A stretch of DNA of 61,629 bases, taken from positions 1 through 61,629 of the IMG/VR virus record IMGVR_UViG_3300043772_002642, one strand, 5' to 3'. The translations under genes and the position numbers were made by a program. This document shows positions 33,063 to 41,408 of the stretch, piece by piece (position 1 is the stretch's first letter; every line of letters begins with the position of its first letter). The notes below the pieces were generated by a model that ran no database searches, was not told the origin of the DNA, and saw nothing but the letters and a program-made list of their open reading frames with translations. Source of the DNA: a virus.

Positions 33063-33293
33063 ATGATTAAGAAAAACGAAGAACAATTTGATAGTGGTGG
33101 TATAATGCTTAAACATACCTTTCTATTAGGCTTTAATGATTTGGATATACCAACAGAAGATATCACGGAAGAAATGATTGATAACTATGTCAAAGAAAAA
33201 TCTCAAGAATTTGAATGGTCGTTTAAAGCCTTCCTGATGCTTAAGTTAGGTTATATTGGGATGAATGAAAATGGCAAATGGGTTAAAGAGTGA
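33063..33293 (+). CDS. Small unknown protein (76 aa)
   Basis: Acidic; 'MLKHTFLLGFNDLDIPTEDI' suggests a single strand-helix domain. Lies just upstream of a CTS gene with its own late-type box. Confidence 0.6.
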   Translation: MIKKNEEQFDSGGIMLKHTFLLGFNDLDIPTEDITEEMIDNYVKEKSQEFEWSFKAFLMLKLGYIGMNENGKWVKE

Positions 33294-33301
33294 TATTTAT
33301 A
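33294..33301 (+). promoter_or_regulatory. Late-type box TATTTATA
   Basis: TATTTATA-TCAT-ATG: 4 nt before the start at 33306. The same arrangement recurs at 34650. Confidence 0.6.
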
Positions 33302-33305
33302 TCAT

Positions 33306-33938
33306 ATGAGAAATCTAATCCGTAAAATATTAAGAGAAGAGTTAGACCCAAAAACAGGAACAGGAAAAAAACCAAAAGGTTCAGGAAGAAGATTATACAC
33401 AGATGAAAATCCTAGTGATACAGAAAACATACAAAGAATCAAACAAATGATAGGACTTGTTACTGAAACAAGACAAGGAATGTTTAATTGGTTAAAAGAA
33501 AAACTACCAAACACTCCTGAATATGTAATAAGAGATTGGGTTTATAAAATGATTAAACAATCAGATGATATAAACACATATGAAGGTATTACAGAATGGA
33601 TTGATGAGTGGGTTAAAGACGTGGAATGGGAGACTCAAAAAGATTTTCCAATATCAATGGAAATATTTACCGATAAAACAAAAAAAGAGTTAGAAAGTAG
33701 AATTGGGGGTGAAATAAGACAAGATGTTGGTAAAGATACTGAAAGACACGAAACACAAAAAGAGTTATTACAGAATAAGGGAATATCAGAAGAACCAATT
33801 ATCTTATTTAAAACCAAAGATGGTAAATATGAATTAGGTGAAGGGTGGCATAGAACGACACAAACATTCATTCAATTCCCTGACGGATTCATACAACCCA
33901 ATGTATATATAGGATTAAACGCAAAATGGTTAGATTAA
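33306..33938 (+). CDS. CTS protein with ParB-like domain
   Basis: 210 residues. CTS peptide MRNLIRKILRE11-E, a basic Gly/Lys linker, a helical region, and a C-terminal segment 'EEPIILFKTKDGKYELGEGW' with HRT that resembles the ParB/sulfiredoxin-fold box (DG-x-Y-x-L-x-x-G-x-HR). ParB-like folds can be nucleases or CTPases; activity is not shown. TATTTATA lies 4 nt upstream. Confidence 0.72.
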   Translation: MRNLIRKILREELDPKTGTGKKPKGSGRRLYTDENPSDTENIQRIKQMIGLVTETRQGMFNWLKEKLPNTPEYVIRDWVYKMIKQSDDINTYEGITEWIDEWVKDVEWETQKDFPISMEIFTDKTKKELESRIGGEIRQDVGKDTERHETQKELLQNKGISEEPIILFKTKDGKYELGEGWHRTTQTFIQFPDGFIQPNVYIGLNAKWLD

Positions 33939-33939
33939 T

Positions 33940-34062
33940 ATGAACCTACAAAACGCTAAAGACCCTGAGACAAAAAAAAGGTTAAAAAGAGCTTATGACT
34001 ATATAGAAAGTAGAAAAGAAGCTTCAAAGAAAAAAACTGAGAGGTTACGTGAGAAAAAATGA
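33940..34062 (+). CDS. Small basic helical protein (40 aa)
   Basis: ATG at 33940, TGA at 34060-34062, overlapping the next ATG. Lys/Arg/Glu-rich single helix (ETKKRLKRAYDYIESRKEAS). Plausible coupled gene. Confidence 0.5.
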   Translation: MNLQNAKDPETKKRLKRAYDYIESRKEASKKKTERLREKK

Positions 34063-34634
34063 AACTTGACGTTAATTTAATACCTCACAGAGATTTTCAC
34101 AAAGGCTTTTGGTTACAAACAAAAGAAAGTCCTTGGTATTTCTTTTATCAAAAACCAAGAGAATATTTTTTACCCAAAGATAATTCTTTTTATCAAACTG
34201 TTGACGATTCTTTACTACCAATAGTAAAATTGTTACACAAAAACAATATCCCGACCACACCTTCTTGTTCAGGTCATATGATGCCAAAAAAACATTATGC
34301 TAATTTGTATAACAGTATAGAAGATGTTAAAGAATACATCAAAGGTGATGGTATTATATTACAAAACCCTGAAACTAGTAGAAAGTTTTTTTATCAAAAC
34401 AAAAATTATAATTTACCTTGGCAACAAGAAGAATTTGTTGAGTTAATGGATGATTATCAAAAAAAAGGTGTAATTGGATTTGTTGACAAAGATAATGTCT
34501 ATGAATCAATTAAAAATAAATTAAAATCAAGAAAAGAAGGTCCTGTAACTTTAATATTTTCAAAATCAGAAACACCTAGAGGGATTGATAAAAATTGGCA
34601 ATATGTTTATGAAATTTTAAAATCAAATTTGTAA
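34059..34634 (+). CDS. Unknown phage protein with TTPSCSGH motif
   Basis: 191 residues; ATGA overlap with the gene before. Contains 'NNIPTTPSCSGHMMPKKHYA', with a Cys and two His that could form a metal or catalytic site, and a C-terminal alpha/beta part. No CTS. No family recognised. Confidence 0.7.
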   Translation: MKLDVNLIPHRDFHKGFWLQTKESPWYFFYQKPREYFLPKDNSFYQTVDDSLLPIVKLLHKNNIPTTPSCSGHMMPKKHYANLYNSIEDVKEYIKGDGIILQNPETSRKFFYQNKNYNLPWQQEEFVELMDDYQKKGVIGFVDKDNVYESIKNKLKSRKEGPVTLIFSKSETPRGIDKNWQYVYEILKSNL

Positions 34635-34649
34635 TCAGTTTTCAAAGTA

Positions 34650-34657
34650 TATTTATA
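34650..34657 (+). promoter_or_regulatory. Late-type box TATTTATA
   Basis: TATTTATA-TCAT-ATG, 4 nt before 34662; drives the four-gene CTS operon 34662-36845. Confidence 0.6.
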
Positions 34658-34661
34658 TCAT

Positions 34662-35276
34662 ATGAGAAACCTAATCCGTAAAATATTAAAAGAAGCTTAT
34701 GATGCTGAACATGAGGAAAGAAAAAAATTAATTCCCGATGCAATAAAAATGGCACCAAATTGGACAGGTAGACCAAAAGAAATGTATCAAAGTGTTGAGC
34801 AAGCGGAGGAGATGGAAGATAAAGCTCACAAGAAAGCGGAAGGTAAAGGTGAGGCTAGAATATATAGTGCCATAAAAATGGCAAATTTAAATAAATACGG
34901 TATTAACTTTAGAGATAGTGAAATCTCAGTATCAACAGATGATAGCCAATCTTTATTTGGTGATAACGATGTCGATGCAGTCATCTCGGGTAAAGGTTAT
35001 TTAATGTCCTGTTATGATAGAGATGTTTCAACAAATAAAATAACATCATCGGATAGAAAACTACCCATAACTCCTTTAAACCCCAAAAAATCAAGATGGG
35101 ATGAATGTTTAACCAACTACAAAGATGTTAAATGGGATTTACTATTTTATAATCCAAAAAAATTCAGTGAAAAAGTTATAAGTCATTTGGCTAAGAAAAA
35201 AGGTTTAAAAACGGTTTCAATATGGGATGAAGACATACCACAGGTTATTAAAAACAGTAGATATATTTTTAAATAA
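34662..35276 (+). CDS. CTS protein, first of a four-gene cargo operon
   Basis: 204 residues. CTS peptide MRNLIRKILKE11-A, then a charged segment ('EERKKLIPDAIKMAPNWTGR') and an alpha/beta domain of unknown family. Its stop shares bases with the next start (TAATG). Confidence 0.72.
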   Translation: MRNLIRKILKEAYDAEHEERKKLIPDAIKMAPNWTGRPKEMYQSVEQAEEMEDKAHKKAEGKGEARIYSAIKMANLNKYGINFRDSEISVSTDDSQSLFGDNDVDAVISGKGYLMSCYDRDVSTNKITSSDRKLPITPLNPKKSRWDECLTNYKDVKWDLLFYNPKKFSEKVISHLAKKKGLKTVSIWDEDIPQVIKNSRYIFK

Positions 35277-35959
35277 TGAAAAATTTAATCAGGAAAATAT
35301 TAAAAGAAGAACTAAATACCAAACCTAATTTAAACATAGGTGATAAAGTTACAATAATAGCCAATAAAAAAATTGGCCCAATGAGATGGGATAGATATAA
35401 AGTTTCATATGTTGGTGTTACCTTCCAAAAAGATAAAGTAATAGATACTGACGCAACTTATTTGGGTGAATGTGACTACGAAGGTATTTTGGTTTTAAGT
35501 CAAGGTCATGAACGATGTTTTGAACCCGACGAAATTAATATTACAAAAAATACAAAGTTAAAAGAAAGTCTAAATGAAGCGGCGAACGCAACTTTTGTTA
35601 AAGATTTTTTGGTTGATTTTGGGACATTACTATCTCTTAATTTTAGTCAGATAACTAAAATGGGGAAAGATGAAAATGCGACCAATGAGTTAAAAGCTAT
35701 GATGGAAAGAATTAGAAAACCAATCATCAACGGCCAAACTTATTTTGAAATTATAAAAGACATAAACGCAATACCAAACAACCCCAAATTGTTATCAGCA
35801 ATTTTATCACAAGTTAAAAATTTTATTGAATATGTTGAACCGAGGGTTGAAAGATTTGTAAAAGATGGACCTGCACCTAATGGTGTTGACTATAAAAAAG
35901 GTTGGTTGGACAGGATTAAAAAAATTAAAGAGGATTATAAAAAGATTGTTACGCCGTGA
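35276..35959 (+). CDS. CTS protein with a second internal site
   Basis: 227 residues. CTS MKNLIRKILKE11-E; an SH3/KOW-like module (NIGDKVTIIANKKIGP..., residues 20-90); then two adjacent sites, KLKE97-S and SLNE101-A, leading to a helical module (102-227). The layout equals a fusion of two cargo units. TAATG and GTGA overlaps bind it to both neighbours. Confidence 0.75.
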   Translation: MKNLIRKILKEELNTKPNLNIGDKVTIIANKKIGPMRWDRYKVSYVGVTFQKDKVIDTDATYLGECDYEGILVLSQGHERCFEPDEINITKNTKLKESLNEAANATFVKDFLVDFGTLLSLNFSQITKMGKDENATNELKAMMERIRKPIINGQTYFEIIKDINAIPNNPKLLSAILSQVKNFIEYVEPRVERFVKDGPAPNGVDYKKGWLDRIKKIKEDYKKIVTP

Positions 35960-36360
35960 AAAATTTAATCAGGAAAATATTAAAAGAAATTTATTCTCCC
36001 GCGGGGGAAGAATATATTCCTGGTAAGTTTGTGGTTCATAAATCAGCACCCGTTTGGCGAGAAAACATTGAAGTAACAGGATTAGAAGTATCAGTTGGTG
36101 ATTGTTATCAAAGTTATGTTGGTGGTGATGTAGATTGTAAAGAAGCAATATTTGCAACCGATTCAATGGAAGAAAAATATATGTTTGACTCAACTTATGA
36201 TGATGATACATGGTTAATTGATACTGAATGTGCTGGGGTTAAATGGTATAAAGATAGACATTTTGATTTTGGCGATTACAAATATCATATTGTAACATTT
36301 CAAAATATACCAGCCAACTGTTTAAAACTAATACACAAAGGTACAGGAAAAAGTTATTGA
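35956..36360 (+). CDS. CTS protein, possible ART-fold cargo
   Basis: 134 residues; GTG start fixed by MKNLIRKILKE11-I. The body (KFVVHKSAPVWRENI..., 'AIFATDSMEEKYMF', 'YHIVTFQNIPANCLKLIHKG') resembles small ADP-ribosyltransferase-like folds in strand order, but no catalytic triad can be pinned down. Third gene of the operon. Confidence 0.65.
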   Translation: MKNLIRKILKEIYSPAGEEYIPGKFVVHKSAPVWRENIEVTGLEVSVGDCYQSYVGGDVDCKEAIFATDSMEEKYMFDSTYDDDTWLIDTECAGVKWYKDRHFDFGDYKYHIVTFQNIPANCLKLIHKGTGKSY

Positions 36361-36845
36361 TGAAAAACCTAATTCGTAAAATATTAAAAGAAGAACTGGA
36401 ATCAATCAAAGGTACACCAATATATCATTTCACAACAGTTGATAATGCATTAAAGATATTGGAAAGTAACGAACTAAGAGGAACCTTACCATCAGGTGAA
36501 TATCTTAGTCTTGATAAAAGATTGGCAAATACAAAACATCAAATGACCATTTCATTTACTCGTGACAAAAACTTTAAAGGCGACCAATCATTGGCAGGCC
36601 AATCAAAACAACCTTTGGATGTAATCTTGGTACTGGACAGAAATAAATTAAAAACAAGATATAAACTAGAACCATTTAATTATAACTCAATCGATGACGA
36701 CGACTTTTACAAGACAAAAAATAAAGAACTGGAAGAAAGAGTTTTAAACCAAAAGATTTATCCTGTAAGCAATTATCTAATCGACATTATCTACAAAGGT
36801 AATAATCCTAAGATAAAAGAAATTTTAGAAAGATATAAACCCTGA
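36360..36845 (+). CDS. CTS protein with ADP-ribosyltransferase-like domain
   Basis: 161 residues from ATG 36360. CTS MKNLIRKILKE11-E, then 'IYHFTTVDNALKILESNELR', 'MTISFTRDKNFKG', 'VILVLDRNKLKTRYKL' and 'ELEERVLNQKIYPVSNYLID': the order Y-H-F-T, S-F-T-R and E-E-R is that of several phage ART-like proteins. T4 Alt is an ART that is packaged through a CTS and injected, so this is a candidate Alt analogue. Enzymatic activity is inferred only. Confidence 0.68.
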   Translation: MKNLIRKILKEELESIKGTPIYHFTTVDNALKILESNELRGTLPSGEYLSLDKRLANTKHQMTISFTRDKNFKGDQSLAGQSKQPLDVILVLDRNKLKTRYKLEPFNYNSIDDDDFYKTKNKELEERVLNQKIYPVSNYLIDIIYKGNNPKIKEILERYKP

Positions 36846-36864
36846 GAAATACTCGGGGTTTTTT
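36838..36864 (+). terminator. Terminator of the four-gene CTS operon
   Basis: ACCCTGAG-AAATA-CTCGGGGT (one G-T pair) followed by TTTTTT. Confidence 0.87.
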
Positions 36865-36924
36865 ATTATTAGACGGTTTCCGGATATACTTTTCATTATC
36901 CACAGAAATTATTAAATTTATAAT

Positions 36925-37860
36925 ATGAACAATACCCAAATACCAATAGGTGAAAAATTCAACCTTCTAACCATACTTTCAATAGGTGAAAAAATAAAAA
37001 GTAGTACAACAGTAAATTGCCAATGTGATTGTGGTAACATTGCCCATAATGTATATTTACGCAATGTTCTTAATGGACACACCAAGTCCTGTGGTTGTTT
37101 AAAAAATAAATGGCCTAGAGAAAAAATAATAAGGGAATATATGAAACTATATGAAGAACACCCAAACATAACACTTAATAAAATGGTAGAATTAAATATG
37201 GGTGGACTATCTCAGGCTATTGTAAAAGTATTTGGCGGTATAACAGACCTAAGAACTTCATTAAATCAAAGTAATGATATTAAAAGAGGTGAGTCAAAAA
37301 AAAGACTAGATATTAAAATAGGTGATAAATTTAACAAACTAACAGTAATAGAAATATTACCCAACCATATAAAACCATCAGGACAAATAGCAAGAAGAAT
37401 TAGATGCGAATGTGATTGTGGTACAATAAAAGATTATCATCTACATGATGTTTTGAACGGTGTAAAATTTAAAAATATGGGTACAAAATCTTGCGGGTGC
37501 CATAATCGAAAAGCAAATGGCGATAGTTGGGATGCGGCAACAAATAGAGGCGATATTAGAGGCCGAAAAACAAAGACTAGTTATGAAAGCATGAAGAGAA
37601 GATGTTATAACGAAAAAAATCATAATTACCCTAATTACGGTGGTAGAGGAATTACTGTATGCGATAGGTGGTTGGAAAAACCTGATGGGTATAAAAATTT
37701 TAAAGAAGATATGGGCGAAAGACCTGAAGGTATGACATTGGATAGAATAAACCCAAACGGAAATTATGAACCAAGTAATTGTAGATGGGCAACAGATAAA
37801 GAACAAGCCAATAATAAGAGAAATAGTAAGAAAAAAGAAGATGTAATTCCACAGAAATGA
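36925..37860 (+). CDS. YGGRGI/HNH-type homing endonuclease
   Basis: 311 residues. Two zinc-binding repeats with the pattern CxCDCG...KSCGC (about 32-58 and 155-190) precede a C-terminal nuclease-like region: '[20 protein letters not shown]' then [11 protein letters not shown], '[20 protein letters not shown]' and '[15 protein letters not shown]'. This is the common phage family often annotated as HNH/AP2-type endonuclease. It is likely a free-standing mobile gene. No intron or inserted target is seen beside it. Confidence 0.85.
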   Translation: MNNTQIPIGEKFNLLTILSIGEKIKSSTTVNCQCDCGNIAHNVYLRNVLNGHTKSCGCLKNKWPREKIIREYMKLYEEHPNITLNKMVELNMGGLSQAIVKVFGGITDLRTSLNQSNDIKRGESKKRLDIKIGDKFNKLTVIEILPNHIKPSGQIARRIRCECDCGTIKDYHLHDVLNGVKFKNMGTKSCGCHNRKANGDSWDAATNRGDIRGRKTKTSYESMKRRCYNEKNHNYPNYGGRGITVCDRWLEKPDGYKNFKEDMGERPEGMTLDRINPNGNYEPSNCRWATDKEQANNKRNSKKKEDVIPQK

Positions 37861-37861
37861 T

Positions 37862-37869
37862 TATATTTG
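37862..37869 (+). promoter_or_regulatory. Bacteroidota -7 box TATATTTG
   Basis: Exactly 4 nt before the ATG at 37874. Confidence 0.6.
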
Positions 37870-37873
37870 TGAT

Positions 37874-38500
37874 ATGAAAATAATTAAGATTAAAGAAGAC
37901 CACTATGTAATAGTGGATGAAACAATACAACCTGTAAATGGCTGGTATTATGATAAATTTATTGAAAAGATTAGAAATACAAATGGTGCCGAATATAACA
38001 TTAGCTATCTAACATTACAAATCACCCACTCAACACAACCACTTGCCTCAATGAAAGAATTAATGGAAAAGGGTTATGACAACATTTTACCAATCAATAT
38101 AGATGAAATAAAAAAACTAATTGGTGAGGTGGATGTGGAGAAGAAGGCGAAAGAAGAATACAAAGATAACTTACACAATCCATTTTTTACTGCAGCGCCA
38201 ATGGGATATGTAAAAGGTTACAACCAAGCCCTTGAAGATAACAAGGAGAAAAAATATACAGAGGAGGATTTGTTAAAAGCTTATGAGTACGGAAGTAATG
38301 CTTTATTAGGTATATCTAAAATAAACCTAATCCAATCCCTCCAACCTAAAACAGAATGGAAATATGTGGGAGAGTGTAAGGGTAATAATGGTGATGGTTG
38401 TTTTATGGATAGTCCTGGTCATGATTGTGGTTGTTATAAGAGAGTTCCTAAAACAGGGTGGGAAGTGGAAATAATAGATGGTAAACTTAAACTGGTATGA
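37874..38500 (+). CDS. Conserved phage protein, unknown function
   Basis: 208 residues. The C-terminal half has 'YVKGYNQALEDNKEKKYTEE' and 'NLIQSLQPKTEWKYVGECKG', a pattern often seen at the ends of Bacteroidota-phage proteins, plus a Cys cluster (GDGCFMDSPGHDCGCYKR) that may bind a metal. ATGA overlap with the next gene. Confidence 0.72.
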   Translation: MKIIKIKEDHYVIVDETIQPVNGWYYDKFIEKIRNTNGAEYNISYLTLQITHSTQPLASMKELMEKGYDNILPINIDEIKKLIGEVDVEKKAKEEYKDNLHNPFFTAAPMGYVKGYNQALEDNKEKKYTEEDLLKAYEYGSNALLGISKINLIQSLQPKTEWKYVGECKGNNGDGCFMDSPGHDCGCYKRVPKTGWEVEIIDGKLKLV

Positions 38501-38721
38501 CAGACAATATAAGATATATTAAAACACAAGAAGAATGTAACCAATACATGGAAGAAGTTAGACTCAGGGGAAAGAGCTTTGAACCCAATCCAACAACCGT
38601 AAGCTTTGGTGATGAAGATGCATGGACCAATATGGAAGCATATGATTTTAAGAAGGAATATCTAAAGGTAGTAAAAGAAAATAATCATGAAACCATATAC
38701 AGAATAAAATATGAAAGATAA
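38497..38721 (+). CDS. Small unknown protein (74 aa)
   Basis: Overlaps its neighbours on both sides (ATGA before, 11 bases after). Acidic, mixed alpha/beta. No family recognised. Confidence 0.62.
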   Translation: MTDNIRYIKTQEECNQYMEEVRLRGKSFEPNPTTVSFGDEDAWTNMEAYDFKKEYLKVVKENNHETIYRIKYER

Positions 38722-39004
38722 AGAATTAAAATTAGAAGACCTTGAAAAACTGTATGAAGAATTTAATCTTTTTCTAGAAGAGAAGAAATTTGAAGAAGAA
38801 TATAATAAACTATTAGAGTCAAGACCTATGTTATCGATTGATAAACATTCTAGCTATCATTTATTAGTTAGAGATATATTAATAGAGTTTTTAACACCAA
38901 AAGGTTATACAACATTAGACCCATTGTTAATGTCATTTATAATGGAGTTTGATAGATTATATTTTGGAAAGATGCAAGAAACATTTATACATTGTTATAG
39001 ATAA
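38711..39004 (+). CDS. Helical protein (97 aa)
   Basis: Starts inside the end of the previous gene. Glu/Lys-rich helical N-terminal half (LEDLEKLYEEFNLFLEEKK) and a hydrophobic C-terminal half. Unknown. Confidence 0.62.
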   Translation: MKDKELKLEDLEKLYEEFNLFLEEKKFEEEYNKLLESRPMLSIDKHSSYHLLVRDILIEFLTPKGYTTLDPLLMSFIMEFDRLYFGKMQETFIHCYR

Positions 39005-39040
39005 ATAACTAAAAACAATATATAGGATAAAGTATTAGGA

Positions 39041-39048
39041 TATTTATA
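39041..39048 (+). promoter_or_regulatory. Late-type box TATTTATA
   Basis: TATTTATA-GAAT-ATG: 4 nt before 39053. Confidence 0.58.
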
Positions 39049-39052
39049 GAAT

Positions 39053-39562
39053 ATGAAAAACCTAATTAAGAAAATATTGCAAGAAGAAAGAAATAACATT
39101 AGACTGGTAAAGGATGTTTACGAACCGTCATCACTGGAGAAGGAATTTAACATTAATTTAAATACCAATCGCTTTATGAAAGAAGATGAAACCATGTATC
39201 ATATCTTTGATAAGGATGAAAAGATAGGTTATCTAGTATTATCAACTGAAAAGTATAATGATTATAACTTTCAAGAATTATTAGGTGGCAACGTTGTCTA
39301 TCTTAATTTTATCAGAACTAATAAACAAGGCTTACTAAGAGATATTATAGAAGAACTTAAACAAGAATTAAAAAACACTTTTGATTTTATTGTTCTGGAA
39401 GTTGATGGACATGATTATAATATCTTTAAGGCTTTAAAACAAAAATATGAAAACGTTGGATTTATTGGCATAATGCCTGACAATGTTGGAGAATATGATT
39501 TGGGTTTGGCTCCCGAGATAGACCCATATGAGGAAGATGTTTTTATGTATACAAAGATATAA
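39053..39562 (+). CDS. CTS protein with GNAT-like fold
   Basis: 169 residues. CTS MKNLIKKILQE11-E; the body has the GNAT order of motifs: 'EKIGYLVLSTE' (strand 4), 'VVYLNFIRTNKQGLLRDIIE' (V-x-x-x-RxxGxG/A-like loop, here RTNKQG) and 'FIVLEVDGHDYNIFKALKQK'. The acetyl-CoA loop is degenerate, so acetyltransferase activity is uncertain. Confidence 0.68.
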   Translation: MKNLIKKILQEERNNIRLVKDVYEPSSLEKEFNINLNTNRFMKEDETMYHIFDKDEKIGYLVLSTEKYNDYNFQELLGGNVVYLNFIRTNKQGLLRDIIEELKQELKNTFDFIVLEVDGHDYNIFKALKQKYENVGFIGIMPDNVGEYDLGLAPEIDPYEEDVFMYTKI

Positions 39563-39586
39563 AGTAACTAAAAATAATATATAGAG

Positions 39587-39613
39587 AACCCTGAATAACA
39601 TCAGGGTTTTTTA
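39587..39613 (+). terminator. Intrinsic terminator
   Basis: AACCCTGA-ATAACA-TCAGGGTT and T-run. Confidence 0.9.
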
Positions 39614-39634
39614 TGCCATATAAAATACAATTAT

Positions 39635-39642
39635 TATATTTG
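39635..39642 (+). promoter_or_regulatory. Bacteroidota -7 box TATATTTG
   Basis: Exactly 4 nt before the ATG at 39647. Confidence 0.6.
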
Positions 39643-39646
39643 TACT

Positions 39647-39835
39647 ATGATATTCAGAAAAGGAGACATATACAAAAATACCCATAGTGAGGGTCTTGTT
39701 TATATAACAGAAGTAAAGAATAACAAATATAAATTGGAATGGACAAGCCCTGATGGAACAAAGGTAGAGAAATGGTATATACATGAATTCTTATCCATGT
39801 GTGTTAATAAAGGCTTTATGAAATTTGTTTCTTAA
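39647..39835 (+). CDS. Small barrel-like protein (62 aa)
   Basis: 'FRKGDIYKNTHSEGLVYITE' and 'KYKLEWTSPDGTKVEKWYIH' suggest a small SH3-type barrel. Preceded by its own promoter and followed by a long non-coding region. Confidence 0.65.
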   Translation: MIFRKGDIYKNTHSEGLVYITEVKNNKYKLEWTSPDGTKVEKWYIHEFLSMCVNKGFMKFVS

Positions 39836-39839
39836 CTAC

Positions 39840-40454
39840 ACTTTATTAGTACCTTAATTAACTAAATGTGTGGAAACGTGTATTCCGGTTAATAGGCAAC
39901 GCCCGCTGCCGATTGTATAAAAAACAACGATTTTACTGCCTTTGCCTATTGTAAAATAACAAGGGTGTGGAAAATAGTGGTAGAATGTGGTGAAAACACA
40001 ATAGGAAATGTTGTATAAAGCGTGGGCAAGCCAAAAGGGAACTGACCCCTTCGCGAGCCTTCCCCCAAAATTCCTGACAAAATAACATAAAAAATAAAGC
40101 CGACAATATAACAGGCCGAGAAAAACCAGTGTACCATAACCCACATAAAATGGGTAAGACAAACTGTCATGTTAGGAGCTACCATACAGAGGACAGTTGT
40201 CATAAAACCCAATGCCATTTTCATCACAGGTTGGCGGTGACGAGCTACGTCAGACCTGGTCGGTGAGGTAAAGACCGACAGTTGTTTAAAGCCACAACTT
40301 TGTGTTAAAGGCTCCTAACTCTATTACCTTGCTAAATCAGTTTTTATTATACAGTGGTACATTCGGTCTCTCGGTTTGGCTACGAGATATTATCATTCCA
40401 CTGTTACCGTCTTTTAGATCATCAATCTTTGTGCTGATGTCTTTTTCTCTTCTA
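39840..40454. ncRNA. Structured non-coding region with a pseudoknot, strand unresolved
   Basis: About 600 nt, clearly richer in GC than the flanks. Pairings: AATAGGCAA (39891-39899) with TTGCCTATT (39942-39950); AACTGTC (40162-40168) with GACAGTT (40192-40198), whose loop holds GTTAGGAGC (40171-40179) that pairs with GCTCCTAAC (40311-40319), an H-type pseudoknot; GTCGG/CCGAC (40259-40279); ACAGTGG/CCACTGT (40351-40404). A weak hairpin plus TCTTTTT (40420-40446) could end a plus-strand RNA, while TATCTTTG (40462-40455, reverse) could start a minus-strand RNA. Confidence 0.62.
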
Positions 40455-40462
40455 CAAAGATA
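40455..40462 (-). promoter_or_regulatory. -7 box TATCTTTG facing the non-coding region
   Basis: Reverse strand TATCTTTG with an upstream TTTG about 20 bases away and no start codon after it, so it would drive a non-coding transcript through 40450-39840. Confidence 0.45.
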
Positions 40463-40486
40463 AGAATAATTTTCTAATTAATCAAA

Positions 40487-40666
40487 TTATTTTTTAAACT
40501 TATCAATCATTGGCGGAACTTCATATTGTTCCACGTAGACATTGTTGGTACCCAATGCTTCAGCTCTCGCGTAAGCGTATATCGCACTTGGGGTCCAATA
40601 TTTTTCACCATCTTTTGTTTTATAAGAGTAGATGGACTCTATGTTATTATCTTTCTCAATTATCAT
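40487..40666 (-). CDS. Small unknown protein (59 aa)
   Basis: ATG at 40666-40664, TAA at 40489-40487; TATATTTG exactly 4 nt before the start. The product (MIIEKDNNIESIYSYKTKDG start, 'YAYARAEALGTNNVYVEQYE' near the end) looks like a real small soluble protein. Confidence 0.68.
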   Translation of the reverse strand: MIIEKDNNIESIYSYKTKDGEKYWTPSAIYAYARAEALGTNNVYVEQYEVPPMIDKFKK

Positions 40667-40670
40667 AGTA

Positions 40671-40678
40671 CAAATATA
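40671..40678 (-). promoter_or_regulatory. Bacteroidota -7 box TATATTTG
   Basis: Reverse strand, exactly 4 nt before the ATG at 40666. Confidence 0.6.
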
Positions 40679-40702
40679 CTGTTTTTTATTTTATGAATCA
40701 AA

Positions 40703-41206
40703 TTAATTTTGAATTAATCTATAAGTTTTAATTAAGCTAAAATCAACCAAGGTTACTTGTTCAACTTTAATGCCCCAATCTTCAACCATTACTTTTGATT
40801 TCTCGGTAATTAATGTATCTAACTTTGTGGCATCGCCCCATGTAAAATCTTCTATGACATTTTTAATAACGCCCTGTACAGTATCAACTAGTACATCTCT
40901 TGCACTATTAACCGAGATAAGATATTTCTTTGGGTCCTCAATCTTATAACGGATAATGCCCTTTAATACAATATTCTTGCCATCCTTGGTGGTTAAAGTT
41001 TGTGATAACAAATCAACCGTTTGTGGCACGGTAAAGACAACCCAAAATTTATCAATGAATGGAATTTTAAAATTGATGCCAGGTTGGGTGGATTTTAAAA
41101 ACTTGCCAGCTCTCATATGAATGCCACCTTCCCATTCATTAACAATCTTAACGGGTATTACCTCGTCCTTTAAATTTAAAACAAAATCAATTAACTTATC
41201 AAACAT
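40703..41206 (-). CDS. SPFH/Band-7 domain protein
   Basis: 167 residues. 'NEWEGGIHMRAGKFLKSTQP' followed by GINFKIPFID, 'TLTTKDGKNIVLKGIIRYKI' with EDPKKYL, and 'VIEDFTWGDATKLDTLITEK' are the strands and helices of the stomatin/prohibitin fold. Shorter than bacterial HflK/C and without a clear membrane anchor (weakly hydrophobic start MFDKLIDFVLNLK). It could act on host membrane proteases as the HflKC/lambda-cII precedent suggests; inference. Confidence 0.88.
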   Translation of the reverse strand: MFDKLIDFVLNLKDEVIPVKIVNEWEGGIHMRAGKFLKSTQPGINFKIPFIDKFWVVFTVPQTVDLLSQTLTTKDGKNIVLKGIIRYKIEDPKKYLISVNSARDVLVDTVQGVIKNVIEDFTWGDATKLDTLITEKSKVMVEDWGIKVEQVTLVDFSLIKTYRLIQN

Positions 41207-41210
41207 GGTA

Positions 41211-41218
41211 CAAATATA
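41211..41218 (-). promoter_or_regulatory. Bacteroidota -7 box TATATTTG
   Basis: Reverse strand, exactly 4 nt before the ATG at 41206. Confidence 0.6.
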
Positions 41219-41269
41219 CAGTATATTAATCTATTGGCCAAATAAATTATATCTGACAATCTGTCACGT

Positions 41270-41328
41270 TTTAAAAAAAAAAGGCATGCGGTGCGCTGGA
41301 TTCGCTCCTGTTGTCGTTGGCCTTTGAC
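41270..41328 (-). ncRNA. Candidate small RNA with its own promoter and terminator
   Basis: On the reverse strand TATCTTTA (41340-41333) is followed by a GC-rich stretch of about 50 nt; AAAGGC pairs with GCCTTT and then ten T (41282-41273). No start codon with a useful frame lies inside. A short stable RNA is the simplest reading. Confidence 0.5.
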
Positions 41329-41408
41329 ACTATAAAGATAAAAAAATTTTTTGACATAATAAAATATTTCTGATATATTTTTTCTTTGGCCGTATAAGAA
41401 ATAAAACT

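Noticed and set aside
36925-37860. Transposase or intron-encoded element
   Set aside because: No inverted repeats, target duplication or intron core around the gene; it reads as a free-standing homing-type endonuclease.
39946-40227. Reverse-strand frame of 93 codons, hydrophobic (MMKMALGFMTTVLCMVAPN...)
   Set aside because: It overlaps the pseudoknot and paired arms of the structured region, has no promoter box near its start and its composition follows the RNA structure; not listed as a gene.
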